A stretch of DNA of 36,813 bases from an uncultured Eubacterium sp. (GTDB lineage Bacteria; Bacillota; Clostridia; Oscillospirales; Acutalibacteraceae), in the NCBI GenBank assembly GCA_910577215.1, contig CAJTMQ010000007.1, forward strand, positions 751 to 37,563, in the 5' to 3' direction. Numbering within the stretch: the first letter of the stretch is position 1; each line of letters begins with the position of its first letter. Position numbers and translations under genes: made by a program. The notes beneath the pieces are model-generated. The model had not been told where the DNA came from, did no database searches, and saw only the letters and a list, made by a program, of their open reading frames with translations. Of the stretch, positions 8,184-16,950 are shown one piece after another.

Positions 8184-11100
8184 ATGGTAAATGTGAAGGA
8201 TGTCCAGCTTGGTACAACCACACGAAAAAGTTTTGCAAAAATCAATGAGGTTATGCCCATGCCTAATCTTATTGAGGTGCAAAAGGAATCTTACCAATGG
8301 TTTCTTGATGAAGGTCTTGAAGAGGTATTCCGTGATATCGGCTCAATAACCGATTATTCGGGAAATCTTGTTCTGGATTTCATTGATTATACTATGGACG
8401 AAGATCCTAAATACACAATTGCGCAGTGCAAGGCTCGCGATGTTACTTATGCAAAACCTCTTAAAGTAAGAGCGCGTTTGCAGAACAAGGAAACAGGCGA
8501 GGTAAAAGAAAATATTATCTTTATGGGCGATTTCCCGCTTATGACAGATGCAGGTACATTTGTTATCAACGGTGCGGAAAGATGTATCGTTTCACAGCTT
8601 GTTCGTTCTCCTGGTGTTTATTACAATATGGAGCACGATAAAACAGGTAAGGAATTGTTTGCAAATACAGTTATTCCTAACCGCGGTGCATGGCTTGAAT
8701 ATGAAACTGATGCAAATGATTTGTTCTATGTAAGAATAGATAAAAACCGTAAAATTTTCATTACAACCTTCCTTCGTGCACTTGGTCTCGGAAGTGATGC
8801 GGAAATTCGTGAATTCTTCGGTGACGATGAAAGAATTGAAGCAACAATAGAGAAGGATACAACAAAGAATCAGGAAGAAGCACTTCTTGAGGTTTACAAG
8901 AAGCTTCGCCCGGGTGAGCCGCCCACACTTGAAACTGCTCAGGCTCATCTTGATGGTTTGTTCTTTGATGCACATCGTTATGATTTATCAAGAGTCGGCC
9001 GTTACAAGTACAATAAGAAGCTTGCTATAAGCGACAGACTTACCGGTCAGAAATTAACGCAGCCTATCATTTCTCCGCAGGGTGAATTCCTTGCAGATGC
9101 AGGCGAGGTTATTTCGGAAGAAAAGGCTCTTGAAATCGAAAATGCAGGTGTAATGAATGCATTTGTTGATGTTGACGGTAAGGAAATCAAGATTGTATCA
9201 AACGGTATGGTTGATATAACAAAGTATATAGGCTTTGACTGCAAGCCGTATGGAATAAATGAGCATGTATCTTACAGAGTTCTTTCAGAAATTCTTGACA
9301 GATGCGGTGATGATGAAGAAAAAATCAAGGAAGAATTAAAGCTTTATCAGGATGACCTTATTCCTAAGCATATCACAACAGATGATATTTTTGCTACCGT
9401 TTCTTATCTTATAAATCTTGCTTACGGTGTTGGCCGCACAGATGATATTGACCATCTCGGCAACAGACGTATCCGTGCAGTGGGTGAGCTTCTTCAAAAC
9501 CAGTTCCGTATCGGCTTTACACGTATGGAGCGTGTTATCCGTGAGCGTATGACTCTTCAGGCTCAGGATGATGAGGAATCCATCACACCTCAGGCGCTTA
9601 TCAATATTCGTCCTGTAGTTGCAGCAATCAGAGAGTTCTTTGGTTCATCTCCTCTTTCTCAGTTTATGGATCAGAACAATCCTCTTGCAGAGCTTACACA
9701 TAAAAGACGTCTTTCAGCTCTTGGTCCGGGCGGTCTTTCACGTGACCGTGCAGGTTTCGAGGTTCGAGATGTTCACTATACACATTACGGACGTATGTGT
9801 CCTATTGAAACACCTGAAGGTCCTAATATCGGTTTGATATCGTATCTTGCCTGCTACAGCCGCCTTAACGAATATGGCTTTATTGAGGCTCCTTACCGTA
9901 AGGTGGATAAGGAAACAGGCATTGTTACATCAGAGGTTGTTTATATGACTGCTGATGTTGAGGATAATTACATTGTTGCACAGGCAAATGAACCGCTTGA
10001 TGAAAACGGCAGATTTGCCAACAAGCGTGTTACCTGCCGTTTTAAGGATGAGTTCATGACCTGTGAGCCTGAAAAGGTAGACTATATGGACGTTTCACCT
10101 AAGATGGTAGTTTCTGTTGCAACAGCTATGATTCCGTTCCTTGAGAACGATGACGCAAACCGTGCACTTATGGGTGCTAACATGCAGCGTCAGGCAGTTC
10201 CGCTTCTTAAGACCCAGGCTCCTGTTGTAGGTACGGGTATGGAGTATAAGGCAGCGTATGACTCCGGTGTTGTTGTTATTGCAAAGCGCGGCGGTACAGT
10301 TACATCTGTTGATGCAGATACAATTGAAATCAAAACAAAGAGCGGCGAGATTGATAAGTATGAGCTTGTTAAGTTCAGCGGCTCAAACCAGGGCACCTGT
10401 ATTAATCAGCGTCCGATTGTTTCACTTCATCAGACTGTTGAGGACGGTCAGGTTATCGCAGACGGTCCTGCAACAAGCAACGGTGAAATTTCACTTGGTA
10501 AGAATGCTCTTATCGGATTTATGACCTGGGAGGGTTATAACTACGAGGATGCTGTTCTTATTAATGAAAAAATGGTTCGTGATGATGTTTATACATCTAT
10601 TCACATTGAAGAGCACGAGGTTGAAGCACGTGATACAAAGCTCGGACCTGAGGAAATCACACGTGATATTCCGAACGTAGGTGAAGATGCTCTTAAAGAT
10701 CTTGATGAGGATGGTATCATCCGTGTAGGAGCTGAGGTACACAGCAGCTCAATTCTTGTTGGTAAGGTTACACCTAAGGGTGAAACAGAGCTTACCGCTG
10801 AAGAAAGACTTCTTCGTGCTATCTTCGGTGAAAAAGCAAGAGAGGTAAGAGATACATCAATGCGTGTTCCTCACGGTGAATACGGTATTGTTGTTGATGT
10901 TAAGGTATTTACCCGTGCTAACAGTGATGAGCTTAACCCGGGTGTTAATAAAGTGGTAAGAGTTTATATTGCTCAGAAGAGAAAGATTCAGGTCGGCGAT
11001 AAGATGGCAGGTCGTCACGGAAACAAGGGTGTTGTTTCCCGTGTTCTTCCGCAGGAGGATATGCCGTTCCTTCCGGACGGACGCCCGCTTGATATTGTTC

Positions 11101-11888
11101 TTAACCCACTCGGCGTACCTTCACGTATGAATATCGGTCAGGTACTTGAGGTTCACCTTGGCTATGCTGCAATGGCACTCGGCTGGAAGATGTGCACACC
11201 TGTATTTGATGGTGCACACGAGGATGACATCAGAGAATGCCTTAAGCTTGCAGGAATGTCTGAGGATGGTAAAACCATTCTTACAGACGGACGTACAGGT
11301 GAGAAATTCGATAATCCTATTACAGTAGGATATATGTATTATCTTAAACTGCATCACCTTGTTGATGATAAGATTCATGCACGTTCAACAGGTCCTTACA
11401 GCCTTGTAACACAGCAGCCGCTCGGAGGTAAAGCTCAGTTCGGCGGTCAGCGTTTCGGTGAAATGGAGGTTTGGGCACTTGAAGCATACGGTGCTGCCTA
11501 TACTCTTCAGGAAATTATCACTGTTAAATCAGATGATGTTGTGGGCAGAGTTAAAACCTATGAATCTATTGTTAAGGGCGAGAATATTCCTACAGCAGGA
11601 ACACCTGAATCCTTCAAGGTTCTCTTTAAAGAGCTTCAGGCTCTCGGACTTGACACCCGTCTTTATGACAGAGATGGCAATGAGGTTGAATTAAAGCAGG
11701 ATATTGATGACGGCACAGGAATTCAGCCTATAGATGATAAAGCATTCACCCAGGTAAATGACTACGAAAGTGTTGGCGAAGGCTTCTCCTTCCAGAATGC
11801 AGAGGGTGAAAGCGAGGAAGCAGATCAGGATATGAGCTATGAATCTATGTTTACGGATTCAGATGAAGGTTATTCAGATGATGAATAA
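8184..11888 (+). CDS. rpoB: DNA-directed RNA polymerase subunit beta
   Basis: Beta subunit of RNA polymerase, 1234 residues from the ATG at 8184. The frame is open back to 8064, but MVNVKDVQLG matches the expected clostridial N-terminus and GGAGTGAT lies about 11 bases upstream of this ATG. The rifampicin-pocket region is at about 486-545 (SQFMDQNNPLAELTHKRRLS, then ALGPGGLSRDRAGFEVRDVH). It carries the sensitive-type D, H and S at the classic resistance positions. The catalytic/DNA-binding blocks GYNYEDAVLINEKMV, KMAGRHGNKGVVS and the C-terminal clamp QPLGGKAQFGGQRFGEMEVW are intact. The protein ends in an acidic, Ser/Glu/Asp-rich tail. It is followed by rpoC after 56 bases. The ribosomal L10/L12 genes that usually precede it are absent; a gene on the opposite strand is there instead. 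Confidence 0.98.
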   Translation: MVNVKDVQLGTTTRKSFAKINEVMPMPNLIEVQKESYQWFLDEGLEEVFRDIGSITDYSGNLVLDFIDYTMDEDPKYTIAQCKARDVTYAKPLKVRARLQNKETGEVKENIIFMGDFPLMTDAGTFVINGAERCIVSQLVRSPGVYYNMEHDKTGKELFANTVIPNRGAWLEYETDANDLFYVRIDKNRKIFITTFLRALGLGSDAEIREFFGDDERIEATIEKDTTKNQEEALLEVYKKLRPGEPPTLETAQAHLDGLFFDAHRYDLSRVGRYKYNKKLAISDRLTGQKLTQPIISPQGEFLADAGEVISEEKALEIENAGVMNAFVDVDGKEIKIVSNGMVDITKYIGFDCKPYGINEHVSYRVLSEILDRCGDDEEKIKEELKLYQDDLIPKHITTDDIFATVSYLINLAYGVGRTDDIDHLGNRRIRAVGELLQNQFRIGFTRMERVIRERMTLQAQDDEESITPQALINIRPVVAAIREFFGSSPLSQFMDQNNPLAELTHKRRLSALGPGGLSRDRAGFEVRDVHYTHYGRMCPIETPEGPNIGLISYLACYSRLNEYGFIEAPYRKVDKETGIVTSEVVYMTADVEDNYIVAQANEPLDENGRFANKRVTCRFKDEFMTCEPEKVDYMDVSPKMVVSVATAMIPFLENDDANRALMGANMQRQAVPLLKTQAPVVGTGMEYKAAYDSGVVVIAKRGGTVTSVDADTIEIKTKSGEIDKYELVKFSGSNQGTCINQRPIVSLHQTVEDGQVIADGPATSNGEISLGKNALIGFMTWEGYNYEDAVLINEKMVRDDVYTSIHIEEHEVEARDTKLGPEEITRDIPNVGEDALKDLDEDGIIRVGAEVHSSSILVGKVTPKGETELTAEERLLRAIFGEKAREVRDTSMRVPHGEYGIVVDVKVFTRANSDELNPGVNKVVRVYIAQKRKIQVGDKMAGRHGNKGVVSRVLPQEDMPFLPDGRPLDIVLNPLGVPSRMNIGQVLEVHLGYAAMALGWKMCTPVFDGAHEDDIRECLKLAGMSEDGKTILTDGRTGEKFDNPITVGYMYYLKLHHLVDDKIHARSTGPYSLVTQQPLGGKAQFGGQRFGEMEVWALEAYGAAYTLQEIITVKSDDVVGRVKTYESIVKGENIPTAGTPESFKVLFKELQALGLDTRLYDRDGNEVELKQDIDDGTGIQPIDDKAFTQVNDYESVGEGFSFQNAEGESEEADQDMSYESMFTDSDEGYSDDE

Positions 11889-11944
11889 TTGCCGATAACT
11901 GATTAACTATCCACATTACATTATATATAAAGGAGTGCTTCCAA

Positions 11945-14900
11945 ATGGAAAATGAAAACCAATTCAGTTCAATTAAAATCGGCCTTGCTTCACCTGAACA
12001 GATCAGAGAATGGTCTTACGGTGAGGTAACAAAGCCGGAAACAATAAACTACAGAACACTTAAGCCTGAACGTGACGGACTTTTCTGTGAAAGAATTTTC
12101 GGACCTATGAAGGACTGGGAATGTCACTGCGGAAAGTATAAAAGAGTTCGCTATAAGGGCAAGGTGTGCGAACGCTGCGGAGTTGAAATAACAAAAGCAA
12201 AGGTTCGCCGTGAGCGTATGGGTCATATTGAGCTTGCAGCTCCTGTTTCCCATATCTGGTATTTCAAGGGTATTCCGAGCCGCCTTGGCTTGGTGCTTGA
12301 TATCAGCCCCCGTTATCTTGAAAAGGTGCTTTATTTTGCACTTTACATTGTAACGGATCCGGGTGACACACCTCTTGAAAAAATGCAGATTCTTAATGAA
12401 AAAGAATATGCAGAAATGCGTGAAAGATATGAAGATGACTTTGAAGCAGGCATGGGTGCCGAGGCTATCAAAAAGCTTCTTCAGGATATTGATGTTGAGC
12501 AGCTTCGTGATGAGCTTACAGCAGAGCTTGAAGATGCAACCGGTCAGAAGAGAGTTCGTATTCTTAAAAGACTTGATGTTGTTGATGCTTTCTGCAAGAG
12601 CGGAAACAAGCTTGAATGGATGATAATGGATGTAATTCCTGTAATTCCTCCTGACATTCGTCCTATGGTTCAGCTTGACGGCGGCAGATTTGCAACATCA
12701 GATCTTAATGATCTTTACAGACGTGTTATCAACAGAAATAACCGACTTAAGAAATTGCTTGAGCTCGGAGCACCTGACATTATTGTAAGAAATGAAAAAA
12801 GAATGCTTCAGGAAGCTGTTGATGCTCTTATTGATAACGGCCGCCGCGGCAGACCTGTTACAGGTCCTAACAACCGTCCTCTGAAATCTCTTTCAGATAT
12901 GCTTAAGGGTAAGCAGGGTCGTTTCCGTCAGAACCTTCTCGGTAAGCGTGTTGACTATTCAGGCCGTTCGGTTATCGTTGTAGGTCCTGAGCTTAAAATG
13001 CACCAGTGCGGACTTCCCAAGGAAATGGCTATTGAGCTTTTCAAGCCGTTTGTTATGAAAAGACTTGTTGCAACAGGAGCAGCATCAAATATTAAATCAG
13101 CAAGAAAAATGGTTGAGCGTGCAAGCAATCCTGCAGTTTGGGATGCTCTTGAGGTTGTAATCAAGGATCACCCCGTAATGCTTAACCGTGCTCCCACACT
13201 TCACCGTCTTGGCATTCAGGCATTTGAGCCTGTTCTTGTTGAGGGTCGTGCAATTAAACTTCACCCATTGTCCTGTACAGCGTTCAACGCTGACTTCGAC
13301 GGTGACCAGATGGCTGTTCACGTTCCGCTTTCAGCTGAGGCTCAGGCAGAAGCACGTATGCTTATGCTTGCTGCCAATAACCTTCTTAAGCCTTCGGACG
13401 GTAAGCCTGTTGCAGTTCCTACACAGGATATGGTTATCGGTTCATATTACCTTACAATGGTTAAGGAGGGTGAGCCGGGTCAGCCTAAATACTTCAAGGA
13501 TGCAGACAGAGCCGAAGAAATCACCTTCAGTGAGGCTAAGAAAATAACAGGCGGAGCTCTTACAAATGCACAGCTTCTTTGTGAAACAAGCAATGAAGAG
13601 CTTGCTGAAAAATTCGGAATTTACCGTTCATTCAGCATTTTCAGAGATAAGGATGAAGCTATGATGGCATATCAGGAGGGCTCTCTCGGTATGCATTCAC
13701 CTGCTAAAATCCGTGTATCAAAGGAAGAGGACGGCGTAGTTAAATCTGCAATCATTATAACAACAATCGGAAGAATTATTTTCAACAATCCTATTCCTCA
13801 GGATCTTGGATTTGTTGACCGTTCAAAGCCTGAAAATGAATTTGAGCTTGAAATCGGCTTTGTTGTTAAGAAGAAGCAGTTAGGTCAGATTGCAGATAAG
13901 CTGATTTCCGTTCACGGTGTTTCCGTTGCCTCAGTTGCACTTGATGCTATTAAGGCACAGGGCTATAAATATTCAACAGTATCAGGCACAACCGTTGCTG
14001 TTTGCGATGCGCTTATTCCTGATGCGAAAAAGGATTTCCTTGCAGAGGCTGAAAAGAAGGTTGATGAAATCACAGTTAACTATAACTATGGCTTTATCAC
14101 AAACGAAGAGCGTTCATCAGCAGTTATCAAGGCTTGGGAAGATTGTACAAATAAGGTTACAAATGAGCTTACATCAAACTTTGACGGAACGCATAATCCA
14201 ATCCATATGATGGTTGACTCCGGTGCCCGCGGTAGTACAGCTCAGCTTCGTCAGCTTGCAGGTATGCGTGGTCTTATTGCAAACACAGCAGGTAAAACAA
14301 TTGAAATTCCTATCCGTGCGAACTATCGTGAAGGTCTTAATATTCTTGAATATTTCATTTCTTCACGTGGTGCGCGTAAAGGTCTTACAGATACAGCGCT
14401 CCGTACGGCAGACTCAGGTTACCTTACACGTCGTCTTGTAGACGTATCTCAGGATGTTATTATCCGTGATGATGACTGCGGCTGTCATGAGGGTATTATT
14501 GTTAAAGCTATTATGGATGGCAATCGTGAGCTTGAATCACTTCATGAGCGTCTTGTGGGAAGATTCCCGCTTGAGCCTGTTGTTCATCCTGAAACAGGTG
14601 AGGTTCTTGCTTCTCCTGATGAAATGATGACCAATGCTGTTGCAGATAAAATTGTTGCAGCAGGTATTACAGAGGTTAAAATTCGTTCACTTATCACTTG
14701 TAAGTCACGCCACGGTGTTTGTCGTAAGTGCTACGGTTCAAACCTTGCATTCAATGAGCCTGTACAGGTTGGTGAGGCAGTTGGTATCATAGCTGCTCAG
14801 TCAATCGGTGAGCCGGGTACTCAGCTTACAATGAGAACCTTCCATACAGGCGGTATCGCAGGCGGAGAAGATATTACACAGGGTCTTCCTCGTGTAGAAG

Positions 14901-15697
14901 AGCTTTTCGAGGCAAGAAAGCCGAAGCAGTATGCTATTCTTTCAGAAATTGCCGGTACTGTTAGATTTGAGGAAATTAAAAAGTCAAATCACGCTGTTGT
15001 TACAGATCCGGAAACACTTGAAGAAAGAAAATATCTTATTCCTTACGGTTTCAGACTTCATGAAGATATTGTTGAAGGTGCTCACGTTGAAAAGGGTCAG
15101 GAATTAACCTACGGCTCAAAGAATCCGCACGATGTTCTTGCAATTCTCGGTGAAGAGGCCGTTTATAACTATCTTATCCGTGAAGTTCAGTTTGCTTACC
15201 GTACACAGGGTGTTGATGTTAACGATAAGCACATTGAGGTTATCGTTCGCCAGATGCTTAAAAAGTGCACTGTTGACGAGTCAGGCGATACAGATCTTGT
15301 TTCAGGTACAATGGTTGATGTTGCTGCAGTTGATGAAGCAAACGAAAAGATTGATGCAAGAATTGCGGCAGGTGAGGCAAATCTCAAGCACGCAACCTAT
15401 ATTCCGATTCTTATGGGTATTACAAAGGCTTCTCTTGCAACAGATTCATTCCTTTCAGCAGCCTCATTCCAGGAAACAACAAGAGTTCTTACAGATGCGG
15501 CTATCCGCGGAAAGAGCGATCCTCTTATCGGTCTTAAGGAAAACGTTATTATCGGTAAGCTTGTTCCTGCAGGTACCGGTATGGATGTATTTAATGATGT
15601 TGATGTTGTTCCAAGTTATTTTTCTGCAGAAGGTGCCGAAGAAATTATGAATCTGGAACAATTGCAAAAATTGTTGACAAGTGCTACTGCTGAGTGA
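11945..15697 (+). CDS. rpoC: DNA-directed RNA polymerase subunit beta'
   Basis: Beta' subunit, 1250 residues, which carries the active-site magnesium. The N-terminal zinc ribbon (CHCGKYKRVRYKGKVCERCG) is near residues 60-80. The catalytic loop NADFDGDQM is at 448-456. The second zinc site (DDCGC, then CKSRHGVCRKCYG) and the bridge-helix/trigger-loop region (GIIAAQSIGEPGTQLTMRTF, HTGG) follow. The C-terminal clamp region around KSDPLIGLKENVIIGKLVPA is present. AAAGGAG precedes the ATG. It is co-transcribed with rpoB. The last codons contain the -35 box of the next transcription unit, and the TGA stop abuts its -10 box. Confidence 0.98.
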   Translation: MENENQFSSIKIGLASPEQIREWSYGEVTKPETINYRTLKPERDGLFCERIFGPMKDWECHCGKYKRVRYKGKVCERCGVEITKAKVRRERMGHIELAAPVSHIWYFKGIPSRLGLVLDISPRYLEKVLYFALYIVTDPGDTPLEKMQILNEKEYAEMRERYEDDFEAGMGAEAIKKLLQDIDVEQLRDELTAELEDATGQKRVRILKRLDVVDAFCKSGNKLEWMIMDVIPVIPPDIRPMVQLDGGRFATSDLNDLYRRVINRNNRLKKLLELGAPDIIVRNEKRMLQEAVDALIDNGRRGRPVTGPNNRPLKSLSDMLKGKQGRFRQNLLGKRVDYSGRSVIVVGPELKMHQCGLPKEMAIELFKPFVMKRLVATGAASNIKSARKMVERASNPAVWDALEVVIKDHPVMLNRAPTLHRLGIQAFEPVLVEGRAIKLHPLSCTAFNADFDGDQMAVHVPLSAEAQAEARMLMLAANNLLKPSDGKPVAVPTQDMVIGSYYLTMVKEGEPGQPKYFKDADRAEEITFSEAKKITGGALTNAQLLCETSNEELAEKFGIYRSFSIFRDKDEAMMAYQEGSLGMHSPAKIRVSKEEDGVVKSAIIITTIGRIIFNNPIPQDLGFVDRSKPENEFELEIGFVVKKKQLGQIADKLISVHGVSVASVALDAIKAQGYKYSTVSGTTVAVCDALIPDAKKDFLAEAEKKVDEITVNYNYGFITNEERSSAVIKAWEDCTNKVTNELTSNFDGTHNPIHMMVDSGARGSTAQLRQLAGMRGLIANTAGKTIEIPIRANYREGLNILEYFISSRGARKGLTDTALRTADSGYLTRRLVDVSQDVIIRDDDCGCHEGIIVKAIMDGNRELESLHERLVGRFPLEPVVHPETGEVLASPDEMMTNAVADKIVAAGITEVKIRSLITCKSRHGVCRKCYGSNLAFNEPVQVGEAVGIIAAQSIGEPGTQLTMRTFHTGGIAGGEDITQGLPRVEELFEARKPKQYAILSEIAGTVRFEEIKKSNHAVVTDPETLEERKYLIPYGFRLHEDIVEGAHVEKGQELTYGSKNPHDVLAILGEEAVYNYLIREVQFAYRTQGVDVNDKHIEVIVRQMLKKCTVDESGDTDLVSGTMVDVAAVDEANEKIDARIAAGEANLKHATYIPILMGITKASLATDSFLSAASFQETTRVLTDAAIRGKSDPLIGLKENVIIGKLVPAGTGMDVFNDVDVVPSYFSAEGAEEIMNLEQLQKLLTSATAE

Positions 15698-15703
15698 TAT
15701 ACT
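15674..15703 (+). promoter_or_regulatory. Promoter of the rpsL-rpsG-fusA unit, straddling the rpoC stop codon
   Basis: TTGACA (15674-15679) lies inside the last codons of rpoC. TATACT (15698-15703) begins at the base after the TGA stop, with an 18-base spacer. The start point near 15710 gives a leader of about 190 bases before rpsL. Confidence 0.65.
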
Positions 15704-15779
15704 ATATCCTCGGCAAGTAAAAAAATTGTCATATTATCCAAATAATATTTGATATATTTGGTAAATTGCACATAATATT

Positions 15780-15874
15780 GGGGTGGGCATTATATGCCTG
15801 CCCCGCGAATGTGCGTTTAAATAACAGCTTAATCTGTTTAAACTGTTATTTATGCGTATATTCTTACGCATAAA
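15780..15874 (+). promoter_or_regulatory. Structured leader with three successive hairpins before rpsL
   Basis: Hairpin 1 is GGGGTGGGCAT (15780-15790) with ATGCCTGCCCC (15794-15804): 11 pairs including two G-U, with a three-base loop. Hairpin 2 is AATAACAG (15820-15827) with CTGTTATT (15843-15850). Its left arm can pair alternatively with CTGTT at 15834-15838. Hairpin 3 is TTATGCGTA (15850-15858) with TACGCATAA (15865-15873), ten bases before the Shine-Dalgarno. None has a following T-run, so these are not intrinsic terminators. A regulatory 5' leader (for example autogenous control) is the inference; it matches no riboswitch class that I know. Confidence 0.5.
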
Positions 15875-15898
15875 ATTTTACAGAAAGGAGATAAACTA

Positions 15899-16321
15899 TT
15901 GCCTACCTTTAACCAATTAGTAAGAACAGGACGTAAGTCCCTTGAAAAGAAGGCTAAAGCACCGGCTCTTTTAAAGAGCCTTAACACTAAGAAGAATGTT
16001 ATGAATGATAACAATTCTCCTCAGAAGCGTGGTGTATGTACTGCTGTTAAAACTGCAACACCGAAGAAGCCTAACTCAGCTCTTCGTAAGATTGCCCGTG
16101 TACGTTTAACAAATGGCATGGAAGTTTCAGCTTACATCCCGGGTGTTGGTCATAACCTTCAGGAGCACTCTGTTGTTATGGTACGTGGCGGACGTGTTAA
16201 GGATCTTCCCGGTGTACGTTACCACATCATCCGCGGCACCCTTGATACTCAGGGCGTTAACGGAAGAATGCAGAGTCGTTCAAAGTACGGTGCTAAAAGA
16301 CCGAAGGCTGCTAAGAAGTAA
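15899..16321 (+). CDS. rpsL: 30S ribosomal protein S12
   Basis: Decoding-centre protein of the small ribosomal subunit, 140 residues. The N-terminus MPTFNQLVRTGRKS and the conserved blocks TATPKKPNSALRKIARVRLT, GHNLQEHSVVMVRGGRVKDL and PGVRYHIIRG are those of bacterial S12. The lysine and arginine positions known for streptomycin resistance (TPKKPNSA and GRVKDLPG) are wild type. The start codon is TTG at 15899, eight bases after AAAGGAG; no in-frame ATG fits the family N-terminus. It is the first gene of an rpsL-rpsG-fusA unit behind a structured leader. The 131-base gap to rpsG has no convincing promoter. Confidence 0.98.
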   Translation: MPTFNQLVRTGRKSLEKKAKAPALLKSLNTKKNVMNDNNSPQKRGVCTAVKTATPKKPNSALRKIARVRLTNGMEVSAYIPGVGHNLQEHSVVMVRGGRVKDLPGVRYHIIRGTLDTQGVNGRMQSRSKYGAKRPKAAKK

Positions 16322-16452
16322 GCCGTAAATTAACTTCTTATGGAAAAACAATAGTTTATACCTTATTATATATGCGGTATGACCTACTTGTTGACTCCAC
16401 GGGAAAACTCGAGTACCTATGAACTCATAAATATGAAGGAGGGAAGCGAAAG

Positions 16453-16923
16453 ATGCCAAGAAGAGGCCAAATCGCTAAACGTGATGTATTACCAGATCCG
16501 CTTTACAATTCAAAGCTTGTAACACGTCTTATCAACAACATTATGTATGATGGAAAAAAGGGTGTTGCACAGAAAATTGTTTACGGTGCGTTTGACATCA
16601 TTAATGAAAAAACAGGTAACGATCCATTAGAAACCTTCCAGGCTGCTATGGAAAATGTTATGCCTGTTCTTGAGGTAAAGGCTCGCCGTATCGGTGGTGC
16701 TACTTACCAGGTTCCGCTTGAAGTTCGCGCTGAAAGACGTCAGACTCTCGGCTTGCGCTGGATAACTGCTTATGCACGTCAGCGTTCAGAAAGAACTATG
16801 AAGGAACGTCTTGCTGCTGAAATTATGGACGCTGTTAATAAAACAGGCGGTGCAGTTAAGAAGTGTGACGATACACACAAAATGGCTGAAGCAAATAAAG
16901 CATTTGCTCATTTTAGATATTAA
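16453..16923 (+). CDS. rpsG: 30S ribosomal protein S7
   Basis: Primary 16S rRNA-binding protein that organises the head of the small subunit, 156 residues, standard length. The N-terminus MPRRGQIAKRDVLPDPLYNS, the block NIMYDGKKGVAQKIVYGA, KARRIGGATYQVPLEVRAER and the C-terminal HKMAEANKAFAHFRY are typical. AAGGAGGG lies nine bases before the ATG. In enterobacteria S7 represses its operon by binding the rpsL-rpsG spacer. The 131-base spacer here has only a weak 5-bp hairpin (ATACC 16358-16362 / GGTAT 16376-16380), so such control cannot be claimed. fusA follows 27 bases later. Confidence 0.98.
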   Translation: MPRRGQIAKRDVLPDPLYNSKLVTRLINNIMYDGKKGVAQKIVYGAFDIINEKTGNDPLETFQAAMENVMPVLEVKARRIGGATYQVPLEVRAERRQTLGLRWITAYARQRSERTMKERLAAEIMDAVNKTGGAVKKCDDTHKMAEANKAFAHFRY

Positions 16924-16950
16924 TCCGGTTGAAATTTTTAGGAGGATATT

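Noticed and set aside
8592..8991. Antisense open frames inside rpoB, and many similar ones inside rpoC, fusA, tuf and metG
   Set aside because: They are shadows of highly biased codon use in the real genes, lack ribosome binding sites and have no recognisable protein features.
9641..9830. Rifampicin-resistance substitutions in rpoB, and streptomycin-resistance changes in rpsL
   Set aside because: The residues at the classic positions are all the sensitive wild type.
16391..16419. Promoter in the rpsL-rpsG spacer (TTGACT at 16391)
   Set aside because: No acceptable -10 box lies at 16-18 bases; the best hexamer matches consensus poorly.
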